Source: Anaerococcus prevotii DSM 20548
GTDB taxonomy: Bacteria; Bacillota; Clostridia; Tissierellales; Peptoniphilaceae
Direction: 5' to 3'
Assembly: GCF_000024105.1 (NCBI RefSeq)
Contig: NC_013171.1
Location: 1,546,501-1,610,500 of the forward strand
DNA length: 64,000 nt
The notes under the pieces were generated by a model, which did not search any database, had not been told where the DNA came from, and worked only from the letters and a program-made list of their open reading frames with translations. A program made the translations under genes and the position numbers. Shown here piece by piece: positions 18,076 to 26,320 of the stretch. How positions within the stretch are numbered: position 1 is the first letter of the stretch; the number at the start of each line of letters is the position of its first letter.

Positions 18076-18189
18076 ACACTTCTATAACTACAATCATCCG
18101 GAATAAAAGAATGAAAATTACTTAATATAATAATATTAAGAAAATAATCCAATAACTCTGTATGAAAGTAAAAACTATCTAAAATAAAG

Positions 18190-18233
18190 TATAATATATA
18201 TGTTATCATCACTTCCATTAGCATGGAAGGAGG
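18190..18233 (+). promoter_or_regulatory. Conserved leader of small-peptide locus, copy 1
   Basis: TATAAT (18190-18195), then a hairpin CTTCCAT-TAGC-ATGGAAG (18212-18229) whose right arm runs straight into the ribosome site AAGGAGG. The same arrangement, nearly base for base, stands above the two minus-strand toxin genes at 46342-46392 and 47116-47166. A 5' hairpin next to the ribosome site is known from Fst toxin mRNAs, where it restrains translation. Confidence 0.65.
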
Positions 18234-18240
18234 TGAAATC

Positions 18241-18429
18241 GTGCGATTTTTACTTGACATCATTTTTGCTATCATAGTACAGGTAGCTGATGACTGCTTG
18301 TACAAGTGGCTAGATAAAGCAAGCCCGTCTGGCTACTGGAAGACCCTCCACGGAGTGATCAAGCGTAGCTTGATAAAAAAGATGATAACTAGCACAAAAA
18401 AGGACGAGCTTGGGAAGGTGACCCCATAA
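18241..18429 (+). CDS. Fst-like small hydrophobic peptide, extended and probably decayed copy 1
   Basis: GTG start 7 nt after AAGGAGG; an upstream ATG at 18223 lies inside the hairpin and is not the likely start. The 62-aa product begins MRFLLDIIFAIIVQV and keeps the LYKWLDK motif shared with the two 31-34 aa peptides near 46-47 kb. After that it differs: an insertion of about 17 codons, then a +1 shift over the GATGATAACTAG segment where the other copies stop, so it reads on to KKDELGKVTP. The paired terminator GACGAGC...GCTCGTC of the other copies is reduced to one arm. I infer a degenerate toxin whose antisense partner is lost. Confidence 0.5.
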   Translation: MRFLLDIIFAIIVQVADDCLYKWLDKASPSGYWKTLHGVIKRSLIKKMITSTKKDELGKVTP

Positions 18430-18535
18430 AGTTGAACCTAATACCAGGACTGATAGTTGACTAGTTAAGGATTCAACTGACTTTTTCTTTTTTACACAAT
18501 TATACGGACCCTATCTAAAAAACTAAGGAGAAAAA

Positions 18536-19252
18536 ATGGAAAAACTTAAACAAATACAAAAGAATTTCCAAATAAACGGAGCTTTCTTAAAATATATTGC
18601 ATTTATTTCAATGTTTATCGACCATTTTAACAAGGCAATCATAACGCCAAAACTAAATTACCAAGAGCCTCTAGTTACCATATCTACCATATTTGATATT
18701 ATGGGACGAATCGCCTTTCCGATTTTTGCCTTTATGATTGTAGAAGGCTTTTATAAAACTAAATCTAGAGGAAAATATCTAAGAAATCTTTTGATTTTCG
18801 CCATAATATCAGAAATTCCCTACGATATGTTCCAATCAAAAGTTTTTATAAATAATAGATCACAAAATATAATGTGGGCGCTCGCCCTTGGACTGTTGAC
18901 CTTAATTATTGTCGATAAATTAAAGAGAAAAATCAATAATAAATACGCCTGGCTTATTCTTTCCATATTAATAGTAGGAGTAAATGCCATAATTGCAACT
19001 CTTCTATCCTTTGACTACGATTATTATTCCATAATAATAATCTTTATCCTCTACCTTTTCTACAATAAAAGACTTGTCGGAAGCCTTATTTCATATCTTG
19101 TGATAATAAAAGAAGTTTATGCAATTTTGGGATTTGCTGTCATTAATTTTTACAATGGAGAAAAAGGAAGGCAAAATAAATTATTCAATTATTTATTCTA
19201 TCCCGTACATTTGTTGATACTTGGGATTTGTAGGTTTTGCTTGAATATATAA
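18536..19252 (+). CDS. TraX-family membrane protein
   Basis: A 238-aa polytopic protein. Seen: AFISMFIDHFNKAII, MGRIAFPIFAFMIVEGFYKT and RNLLIFAIISEIPYDMFQ, the hallmark TraX segments, and about seven hydrophobic helices. TraX of the F plasmid acetylates pilin; chromosomal Gram-positive relatives are common and their substrate is unknown. GGAG precedes the ATG. There are no other conjugation genes nearby, so a transfer role is not supported. It follows the decayed peptide locus and ends at a strong hairpin. Confidence 0.85.
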   Translation: MEKLKQIQKNFQINGAFLKYIAFISMFIDHFNKAIITPKLNYQEPLVTISTIFDIMGRIAFPIFAFMIVEGFYKTKSRGKYLRNLLIFAIISEIPYDMFQSKVFINNRSQNIMWALALGLLTLIIVDKLKRKINNKYAWLILSILIVGVNAIIATLLSFDYDYYSIIIIFILYLFYNKRLVGSLISYLVIIKEVYAILGFAVINFYNGEKGRQNKLFNYLFYPVHLLILGICRFCLNI

Positions 19253-19294
19253 TTTTTGTATTAATTTGAAGTTAATTTCATTATTTTATTAAAA

Positions 19295-19331
19295 ATATCC
19301 CCTAAATCATAACTTTTGATTTAGGGGATAT
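19295..19331. terminator. Strong hairpin after the TraX gene
   Basis: ATATCCCCTAAATCA and TGATTTAGGGGATAT form a perfect 15-bp stem with a 7-nt loop. It lies 43 bp after the TraX stop. The right arm also holds the stop codon of the minus-strand gene remnant that follows, so it may serve both strands. Confidence 0.7.
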
Positions 19332-19573
19332 TGTATGTTTTACTTAATTTCTTTTCAAAATCATCCTTAGATAAAACTATTACATCTTTAAAATAAAACT
19401 CTTCTAAATTGGATTTCAAACCAAATTTATCAACCCTTTCTTTAGCCAAATATTTTATCTTATTTTGAATTTTATCATATTCCTTATATTGTCCAAGACC
19501 ACTTTTATCATTTATATCTTTTTTAGGATTATAAACTAAAATATAGCCTAAATTTTCTCTAGTATAAGATAAA
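19321..19573 (-). pseudogene. C-terminal remnant of an unknown gene
   Basis: On the minus strand an open stretch of about 84 codons runs NLSYTRENLGYILVYNPKKD, then KSGLGQYKEYDKIQ, RVDKFGLKSNLEEFYFKDVI and a stop at 19321. It is blocked upstream by a stop and has no start codon or ribosome site, so it looks like the tail of a truncated gene. I do not recognise the family. It is lysine-rich and soluble. Confidence 0.4.
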
Positions 19574-19802
19574 TTTTAAACTAACTATAAAAATTATTAT
19601 TAATGGGTGTGAGCTAGCTATGAATTATTTAAATAGCTTATTAAGATATAATTCAGAGTTAAGAAAACGAGGAAATTATTTCTCCTCTTCTCGCTACATA
19701 ATATCTTATAATTATATAAGTAAAAAAGCCGTTCTCCCAGATTAAAATACAATATTGTCAATTTTTTATTAAATATGGACTATTTCCGACAATAACTGTA
19801 GA
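19574..19802. other. AT-rich gap without a gene
   Basis: I see no coding stretch. A weak hairpin GAGGAAATTATTTCTCCTC lies near 19672. Confidence 0.5.
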
Positions 19803-20732
19803 TTATTTTTCATTTGATGTTTCCAGATATGTAGATTGACATTCGAGTATAAAACTTTTCAATACATCGTCAAATTCCTCTTCTGACATACTCTCATACA
19901 TATACGGAACATAATTTTTATAAAAATATTCTAACTTCTCAATCGAGAAACGGCACACCTTAAATATTTTATAGAAGCGTCTTTTCTTTATTTTTGAGTT
20001 AATTACTCGACTAAATGGTAAAGATACAAAAACAACCTCATACCTTACATATAATCTAATAATATAATATAAGGTAATAGATAGAAATGAATAGATAATT
20101 GGAATCATGAAGCTTACTAAAGTATCTTTTATATTTAGATATTTATACTCGTAAATCCCTACTCCTATAGTTTTAAAAGCTAAAAACAATCCAAAAGCGC
20201 CCATAATTCCATCAATAATTTTATATACATTCTCGTAATTACTATTTCTCTCAATATACAAGCTTAATAGAGATAATATCGTGGCTATAGGTGCGATTAT
20301 AAGTTCTAATATAATATCAAATGTGAATATGCTAATAATAAATTCAACTATTATTGTAACATTGATGTTATCTTTTATTAGTTTTCTAAGACTGAATACA
20401 GAATCATTATCTGTAATTGACTTGAAATAATTAATCATACCTACAAGTATGGTCCAAATAATGATATCTTTAATATAAATTCTTTTCCATATTGACAAAT
20501 TTGTTAAGAGTATAGTGATTAAAAAAATATACAAACAATAAATAAACCAAATTATAGCAATTTTTGGCTCAAATAATAATTTTATACAGTCAATAAATGC
20601 TATTCTTGTTTCTTTCTTTATCAATATCAGAGATATAATTATAGTTAACCAAATTAGTATCGAAATCTCTCTAGTAGAAAATATTCCCAAATTTTTCTCC
20701 TTAAATCTAATATTTGCATACATTTGATACAA
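19803..20732 (-). CDS. Membrane protein of unknown function (309 aa)
   Basis: I do not recognise the family. There are about six hydrophobic segments between residues 20 and 225, among them ISILIWLTIIISLILI, IAIIWFIYCLYIFLITILL and FIISIFTFDIILELIIAPIA. A basic patch SKIKKRRFYKIFK follows, then an acidic C-terminal tail (MSEEEFDDVLKSFI) predicted to be in the cytoplasm. Composition is strongly AT-biased, unlike the asnA or mod genes, which suggests acquired DNA. It is separated from the DUF3800 gene by a terminator hairpin. Its size and build resemble the proteins at 22327 and 23276, but I see no clear shared motif. Confidence 0.65.
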   Translation of the reverse strand: MYQMYANIRFKEKNLGIFSTREISILIWLTIIISLILIKKETRIAFIDCIKLLFEPKIAIIWFIYCLYIFLITILLTNLSIWKRIYIKDIIIWTILVGMINYFKSITDNDSVFSLRKLIKDNINVTIIVEFIISIFTFDIILELIIAPIATILSLLSLYIERNSNYENVYKIIDGIMGAFGLFLAFKTIGVGIYEYKYLNIKDTLVSFMIPIIYSFLSITLYYIIRLYVRYEVVFVSLPFSRVINSKIKKRRFYKIFKVCRFSIEKLEYFYKNYVPYMYESMSEEEFDDVLKSFILECQSTYLETSNEK

Positions 20733-20833
20733 TAATTTAACTTTGTATTTAGATTATAATTAAGATTTTAAAATTAGAAATCTTTTATGAATATCTAATA
20801 TCCCGGAAATAAACCAGCTGGTTTCCTAAGAAA

Positions 20834-20865
20834 ATCAAACCTCATAGAAATTAATGAGGTTTGAT
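20834..20865 (-). terminator. Intrinsic terminator of the DUF3800 gene
   Basis: ATCAAACCTCAT and ATGAGGTTTGAT form a perfect 12-bp stem with an 8-nt loop; on the minus strand a T-rich tract follows. A separate perfect palindrome, AAACCAGCTGGTTT, lies at 20811-20824. Confidence 0.75.
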
Positions 20866-20972
20866 CATCTCTTCTCACTTGTATATTAGAATGAGATAGT
20901 AAATATAGTACTAGTAAATTTTACACAATATTATGGACCTGAATATCACCTTGAACTTATATGTTTAATTTC

Positions 20973-22217
20973 TTATTCACAATAGCTTCCCGCAATAATA
21001 AATTGCTCTCTAAGCTTTTCAACAACAATCTTATTAATTTTTTTCGCATGGCCTTTAATAGGTGTTTTTTTGTATTCCTCATAATCATCAAAATCGGAAA
21101 AATATTGGAAAATCGTAAAAACAGCCAAAACCTCATCGTTGTAAACACCAGTAAATGTTGTCCAATATTGACTAGATCTATCGCTAAAAAATTTCCCTAT
21201 TGTTCTATAGCATTCAAACTCATCTTTGTTAACTTTAAACCAATTCTCATTGATTAGATTAAGTTTATTATAATCTCCTTCTTCTTCTATTTCTTGACGA
21301 TTTAAATCTAACTGCTTATCGATTGATCTTATTAACCTTCCCATTAAGTTAGATACAAAATCGGCAACTCTAATACCTTGACTCTGTTTTGAATCAACTC
21401 CCGTAATTTTAGCACCAGGAAGCAATGCTTCGGCAGACATTATTACTTTATCTATTCTTTTTCCTTTGCCATCAATATCCAAATCAATATCATAACTACT
21501 TATACTTAATTCGTCCATTAAATCTTCAAATCCACTTAGACTATAGGTATAGTTCCGTTGATACTTATCTCTTATATTGAATTTTATCTTATAATTACTT
21601 AGTACATACTTAATTTCTTTCGCTATATTAACTTCGTATCTCTTTAATTCATAACCTTGCATTTTTTCAATGACGTCATCGAGTATTATATTAATTTCGC
21701 AAAGTACATCACTTGCCTTAACATTATCTGTATGAATAAGCCTTACTAATTTCTCCGTTTTATGTGTATTGAAAAATTTAGAGAAAGCATATACAAAATT
21801 TCTCCAAGGTATCTCACTGTACTTAAGATTATCTTCCAATAAATTTTGAACAAGTAATTCAAATTTATTTATAATTGAAATATTAATAATAACATCATAT
21901 GTGCTCAATAACTTAAATAAGTCATTGTAGAAATATAGATAATCTTTTTTAATACCAGCTAATCCCCACTTAAAATATTTAGCTCTAAAAGTACTACCTT
22001 TAATCTCATCGCTTTCATTAACGCCAATCTTTTTCTTATGTCTATTCTCTAATAAAGTATATTCATTTATAAAGTCTTCAAGTTTATCACTACTAATTCC
22101 AACAATACATAAAGAAAAGTACACAGAAGCATCCTCCAAATCAATATTTTGGACACCATCTTTTTGAGTTATTGCTGGGTCATGATAAGACTCATCATAA
22201 TAAAATTTATATCTCAT
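20973..22217 (-). CDS. DUF3800-like protein
   Basis: A 414-aa soluble protein. The N-terminus MRYKFYYDESYHDP has the D-E-S motif of DUF3800, and residues about 285-305 (SKQSQGIRVADFVSNLMGRL) match its conserved ADF end motif. Between them is a long insert. DUF3800 proteins have an RNase-H-like fold and are frequent in phage, plasmid and defence islands; their activity is mostly uncharacterised. The residues after 320 (EFECYRTIGKFFSDRSSQYW) are not part of the usual domain. It is flanked by unknown membrane proteins on the same strand in an AT-rich block with an IS remnant, which suits an accessory or defence-type role. That role is inference. Confidence 0.75.
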   Translation of the reverse strand: MRYKFYYDESYHDPAITQKDGVQNIDLEDASVYFSLCIVGISSDKLEDFINEYTLLENRHKKKIGVNESDEIKGSTFRAKYFKWGLAGIKKDYLYFYNDLFKLLSTYDVIINISIINKFELLVQNLLEDNLKYSEIPWRNFVYAFSKFFNTHKTEKLVRLIHTDNVKASDVLCEINIILDDVIEKMQGYELKRYEVNIAKEIKYVLSNYKIKFNIRDKYQRNYTYSLSGFEDLMDELSISSYDIDLDIDGKGKRIDKVIMSAEALLPGAKITGVDSKQSQGIRVADFVSNLMGRLIRSIDKQLDLNRQEIEEEGDYNKLNLINENWFKVNKDEFECYRTIGKFFSDRSSQYWTTFTGVYNDEVLAVFTIFQYFSDFDDYEEYKKTPIKGHAKKINKIVVEKLREQFIIAGSYCE

Positions 22218-22326
22218 AAAATCCTCTTATTGAATAATTACATTATAGTATGGGTAACGAGCACATTATTTAAATTGTACCAAACGTTGTTCATTTTTAA
22301 ATTTAATCAAAATTCTTGTTATATAT

Positions 22327-23145
22327 TTATCTTCTCCTTTTCAAAACTCTAACCTCATCAAAACGAATATTTTCTATTGTTACTTTTTTAGGATCTATGA
22401 ATCTATATCTTCCCTTTTCTATAAATAAATATTTATCACTTTTCTTGTGTTTCTTATCTTTTATTTTTTTATAATTTTCACTTGGAATAGCATTTTTATT
22501 TAGTATCTTACACCTAAATGAAAGAAATCCATCATCTGTTCTTGCAATCTTAACGTACAATTCTCCTACATCGCTAATATCTTCATTTGTTCTATCAATT
22601 CTAATTATCTCATATGTTTTCTTCTTGTAAATATTTGGAAATAACGAATCGATCACTTGTGTAAGACTAATGATAATAAGTACTATATACATAACGATAA
22701 TGAACATAAAAAATTTCTCATAAAAATTAAGTTTGCAATATTCTTCACTAAATACCAAAGCAATAATTATAATTATAAAGATAATAGAACCCAGTTTAAG
22801 TACTGAAAAATCTCCCGATTTCTTACTTGCTAATGTATCTGCAATTATCATCAGTAATATAAAGATAAAATTTAATACTATTATTAGTATATTTGGTAAA
22901 TCTTTAGATGTACTTATGCTATAAAACATTATAATAATAAGAAAAATTTGAACTATGCCTTGAATAAATTCACTACTGTTAATCCAGGTAAAACCATCCA
23001 AATTATTTCCATCAAAACCATAATAGCTTCCGAGCTTATCCTTATAATTTAAATTTCCTAAAATTTTTATTACATTAATTAGTCCACCTAAAATGGCAAC
23101 TATTTTACTTATACTTTCGATAGTAATTTTAATATTTTCACTCAT
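22327..23145 (-). CDS. Membrane protein of unknown function (272 aa)
   Basis: The ATG at 23145 is preferred (GGTTGG just upstream); a TTG nine codons earlier has no ribosome site. No known family recognised. Four or five hydrophobic helices occupy residues about 10-190 (IVQIFLIIIMFYSIS, ILIIVLNFIFILLMIIAD, FMFIIVMYIVLIIISLTQVI). The C-terminal 90 residues are charged and probably cytoplasmic, with a basic end (FDEVRVLKRRR). It lies 110 bp above the DUF3800 gene and could be co-transcribed with it. Confidence 0.65.
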   Translation of the reverse strand: MSENIKITIESISKIVAILGGLINVIKILGNLNYKDKLGSYYGFDGNNLDGFTWINSSEFIQGIVQIFLIIIMFYSISTSKDLPNILIIVLNFIFILLMIIADTLASKKSGDFSVLKLGSIIFIIIIIALVFSEEYCKLNFYEKFFMFIIVMYIVLIIISLTQVIDSLFPNIYKKKTYEIIRIDRTNEDISDVGELYVKIARTDDGFLSFRCKILNKNAIPSENYKKIKDKKHKKSDKYLFIEKGRYRFIDPKKVTIENIRFDEVRVLKRRR

Positions 23146-23275
23146 ATTTACCAACCCAAAATAGTAAGGCAATTCAAATAATAAATTGCTAATCTAAAAA
23201 TCAACGGTTTTGTTCCAATACTTCTCCAACATATAAATTCTACATAAGTAAACAAATGACCATATTAGCTATTAT

Positions 23276-24205
23276 TTACTTACTATATTCCTTTTTCATA
23301 TAGTCAAACACTAACTGAATTTCTTCTAGATTTGTAGAGTAATGAACTTTATCCGTAATAAGTTCTTCTTTATTATATTCATTTATTAAAACAAATAAAA
23401 AAATACCATCCTTACTAAATCGATCTTTTAAAATATAAATGTGCTTATTTTTTAAGTCTTTACGATTATCGTCCTCGGATAATTCTATCTTTTTATGGTC
23501 TAAAACACCGAATCGATTATACTTTCCATTATCTAGTTCTCTAAAACTATTAAAATTTAGATTATGATAATTCTCATAGTATGTAATTGAAAATAGCTTA
23601 AATATAAAATTAATAAATAGTTTTATAGCATATACTGAGTTAAGAAATACTGATAACTTTGAATATTTTGATATTGTATTTATATTCCAAAGAAATATAG
23701 AGCTAAAAGAATATATTATCCATAGATCTGTCATGGTAAATATTATGATGTTTATTATATTAGAATACGCCGTTATATAATCGAAACCATGAATTCTTCC
23801 TTTCTTATCCATCATCTTATTGTTATAAATTTTAAACTTGTTAAACAATCCTATCTTGCCAATAATTAGAATTACAATGAGCAAGACTAAAAGTAAGGCA
23901 ATTATTAAACAATAATTAGAATATACAAAATTTCCAAATATATTAATATATGTAAGTATAAATTCAAGTATTTTTGATACCACATTAGGCATGAGCCCGT
24001 AGAGGATTTTTTTCTGGCTGTAGATACTATAACTTTTACTTATAAGTTTATTATTATTATGTATTAATAAAATAAATGCCATTATTGGTATAATTATATT
24101 GCTAAATATAGAATTCCTATAATCCAAATTAAATTTGTTAACTTTCCCATCTTCATGTATTCCAAATATCTTATATATATAATCTAACATATCTCTCCAT
24201 CTCAT
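23276..24205 (-). CDS. Membrane protein of unknown function (309 aa)
   Basis: Not recognised. Six or so hydrophobic stretches (IFSNIIIPIMAFILLI, YCLIIALLLVLLIVILIIGK, NIIIFTMTDLWIIYSFSS) are followed by a charged C-terminal third with KHIYILKDRFSKDGIFLFVL. The start is uncertain: ATG at 24205 lacks a clear ribosome site, and an ATG five codons later (24190) has GGAG at short spacing. Base composition is very AT-rich. It is the first gene of the run 24205-20973 (two membrane proteins and DUF3800), which may form one unit. Confidence 0.6.
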   Translation of the reverse strand: MRWRDMLDYIYKIFGIHEDGKVNKFNLDYRNSIFSNIIIPIMAFILLIHNNNKLISKSYSIYSQKKILYGLMPNVVSKILEFILTYINIFGNFVYSNYCLIIALLLVLLIVILIIGKIGLFNKFKIYNNKMMDKKGRIHGFDYITAYSNIINIIIFTMTDLWIIYSFSSIFLWNINTISKYSKLSVFLNSVYAIKLFINFIFKLFSITYYENYHNLNFNSFRELDNGKYNRFGVLDHKKIELSEDDNRKDLKNKHIYILKDRFSKDGIFLFVLINEYNKEELITDKVHYSTNLEEIQLVFDYMKKEYSK

Positions 24206-24638
24206 TCATATATTATTAAATTATTTGATATATTCTCATTCTCATTATCAATTACCCAGACTCGAAGAAATCTCCAATATTTCATAAATCACATCACATG
24301 TATTTACAAGGTATACACCGTATACGTTAAGGCGTTGCTTTGATAAAGTTTATGGGTACAATGTAAAGGAGCAGCTGGTCCCTTGCTTTGTATTATTCCT
24401 TATTTTCATTTACTCCTCCTACAATTAAGACTTTAAATGCAGTTTGTTAAACTTTATACAAAACTCAATACGGAGATGCTTACAAATAGTTATTTCCAAT
24501 AATATTTATATATATTTTATATATACCCATTAAATATTATTATAAACAAATTTTAAAAATCATTTATTAGTAACATTATATAGATAACATATTATAAATG
24601 ATGCTATGACTTTGCCTTTCTTGATTATATAATAAGAA
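24206..24638. other. Gene-free gap upstream of the membrane-protein run
   Basis: No coding region is supported. GTATACACCGTATAC (two inverted GTATAC copies) lies near 24311, and GGAGCAGCTGGTCC near 24370. The rest is AT-rich and may hold the promoter of the run below. Confidence 0.4.
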
Positions 24639-24662
24639 AAGAGGAGAAATTTCTCTCCTCTT
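24639..24662 (-). terminator. Terminator below the decayed pilin gene
   Basis: AAGAGGAG and CTCCTCTT pair around an 8-nt loop; on the minus strand TTTTCTTATT follows. It lies 57 bp after the pseudogene stop. Confidence 0.65.
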
Positions 24663-24718
24663 AATTCTTGTGTTACTCAGTCCATTTTTTGAGACTAAGA
24701 TTATTATTGTGTTGTTTA

Positions 24719-25345
24719 TTAAGCTCTAGCTTGGTTCTTTCTGTATGCTACGTATTCGCCTGCCATAGGTCTTTTAGCCCACCGGTTTATGGAGGTCCCG
24801 TCGGCTCGTTGAGACCAAGACCTGCAACTACGAAGATTAGTGAACCAATACCACCTGTTTGTGGGATTATTAGATTCTTGTTGTCAACTCTTGCTGCGTT
24901 TGTTCCGTCAGCTGCGTGATTATCTTAACCATCTTTATCTTTAGCGAAGTCAATATCAACTTGTGTGTTCCAAGAATTTTCACCTACTTTAAATACAAAG
25001 TCTCTTGTTAGTTTAGCATATCCTTCATGGGTATTTGTCTCTTGCAGGAAGTATGTTCCTCCTGCAAGATCCTCTATTGCACGCTTACTATTAACATTTG
25101 AAGTTAGTGTTACAACATTATCTGCGTCCACACCATCAACAAATTCGTATTTAGCAGAAAGTTCTTTATACGCTGTGTCAACTTTTTTGTATTGAGCATC
25201 AATAGCTATTTGTTCAGCTTCTTCTGCTACAAGTCTGTCATACTCAGATTTTTCAAGTTTATGTTTTTATCTTTGATTTTCTTTTGTTGTTGCATCCATT
25301 TCAGCTAGGTATTTGTTGGCACCATCAATGCTGCGTAAACAATCA
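24719..25345 (-). pseudogene. Decayed pilin / Cna-B surface protein, C-terminal part
   Basis: On the minus strand the frame carries LAEMDATTKENQ, VAEEAEQIAIDAQYKK, YFLQETNTHEGYAKLTRDFV (an E-box like that of Cna-B domains), and IPQTGGIGSLIFVVAGL, ending YRKNQARA-like residues after a disruption. These match the C-terminus of the intact pilin at 27432-29624 closely. In-frame stops follow ENQR and KDKDG, and a foreign insert of about 49 bp breaks the membrane helix. The N-terminal two thirds are missing. It is therefore a dead paralogue of the neighbouring pilin. Confidence 0.75.
24767..24815. repeat. MITE fragment inside the pilin pseudogene
   Basis: About 49 bp interrupt the anchor segment. 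The stretch containing ATGGAGG, CCCGTCGGCT and GAGACC follows the same order as part of the element at 53214-53411 read inverted (ATGGAGG, CCCGTCGGCT, GAGACT). It is probably a fragment of that element left in the dead gene. Confidence 0.45.
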
Positions 25346-25457
25346 TCATAAATCCTAAAATAATAACTTCAACTGTTATTTCATTCAAAAATTGTGGTTT
25401 TTTTTGTAAAATGGATATCTTTTTATAATATGTCTTACAAAAATCACTGATTAATAT

Positions 25458-25625
25458 TTAGATGAATAAGGATGCTATAAAATAAATAGAAAAAATCTTA
25501 TAATTTATTATTTTCTTTTCATCTAATTGTATTTTTTCATTTGATACTATATAATCTAGAAATTCTTTATTGAATAATTCCCATAAAAACACAAAAACAC
25601 CTATTGTAATAGAAAATTTTTCCAA
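25458..25625 (-). CDS. Possible small membrane ORF or remnant (55 aa)
   Basis: A TTG-started frame encodes a short protein with two hydrophobic stretches (FSITIGVFVFLWELF and IFSIYFIASLFI) around a charged middle. There is no ribosome site and no family is recognised. It may be the tail of a lost membrane protein like those on either side. Confidence 0.25.
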   Translation of the reverse strand: MEKFSITIGVFVFLWELFNKEFLDYIVSNEKIQLDEKKIINYKIFSIYFIASLFI

Positions 25626-25681
25626 GTTTTAATTTTTAAATATAAAAACTAATATTTATAAGTAAAAGAAAATAGAAATAT

Positions 25682-25980
25682 TAAAGATTAACAATACACT
25701 CAGACCAAGGATTTCATTATCAACATAGTTCATGGACAAAAAAATTAGAAAAAATTAATATTAGGAATAGTATGTCAAGAAAAGGAAATTGTCTAGACAA
25801 TTCTCCAAAGGAGAACTTCTTCGGAATTTTGAAACAGGAAATGTATTATGGAGAAAATTTTTAAAGTTATGATCATTTGAGAAATGAAATTGAAAATATA
25901 TAAAATGGTACAATGAAGATAGGATCAAAACAAAATTAAACGGAACGTCTCCTGTTAATTACAGACTACATTCCGCTTAA
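25682..25980 (+). mobile_element. IS3-family transposase remnant
   Basis: A plus-strand fragment encodes IHSDQGFHYQHSSW, then NSMSRKGNCLDNSPKENFFG, ILKQEMYYGENF and, after stops, WYNEDRIKTKLNGTSPVNYR. This is the C-terminal end of the integrase core of IS3/IS150-type OrfB: the second catalytic Asp in HSDQG and the Glu in the KENFFG segment are present. It has no start, has in-frame stops, and no inverted-repeat ends were found. It shows that the island was once reached by an insertion sequence. Confidence 0.8.
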
Positions 25981-26038
25981 ATATTATTAAATTATTCCGT
26001 GTTTACGGGTTCAGGTCACATAAGCTTTTTCTCTTTTT

Positions 26039-26281
26039 TCATAAAGATATATCTTTCTTATGATTATATTCTAAAACTTTAGAAACTACTATTGCTATAA
26101 TAGATAGAAATCCAGTAGAAAATGCTACATTAATAACTACATCTATATTCGATAAAATGTTACTCATATAATAAATAAAGTCAGCAAGATACAAAATTAT
26201 AAATGATGCAATGTTACTAGTTAACATTAATAAAATTATCAATAGTAATGATTTAATACACTCTCTTAAATTAAACCTCAT
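26039..26281 (-). CDS. Small membrane protein (80 aa)
   Basis: Not recognised. Two hydrophobic helices (SLLLIILLMLTSNIASFIIL and VAFSTGFLSIIAIVVSKVLE) with a short loop and a charged end (YNHKKDISL). The ATG at 26281 has only a weak purine stretch upstream. It lies 40 bp below the membrane protein at 26321, on the same strand, so the two may be expressed together. Confidence 0.45.
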   Translation of the reverse strand: MRFNLRECIKSLLLIILLMLTSNIASFIILYLADFIYYMSNILSNIDVVINVAFSTGFLSIIAIVVSKVLEYNHKKDISL

Positions 26282-26320
26282 GCAATAATTCTTTCTTCAA
26301 TAATTACTAAAAATTATAAT

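Noticed and set aside
18223-18240. ATG at 18223 as start of the copy 1 peptide
   Set aside because: It lies in the right arm of the leader hairpin, upstream of the ribosome site; copies 2 and 3 start at the position matching 18241.
17931-18305. Minus-strand frame of 124 codons across the copy 1 toxin leader
   Set aside because: It covers mosaic repeat boxes and the conserved leader on the opposite strand, has no ribosome site, and resembles no protein.
18536-19252. Conjugative element because of TraX
   Set aside because: No relaxase, coupling protein or type IV secretion genes in the window; chromosomal TraX-like proteins are common.
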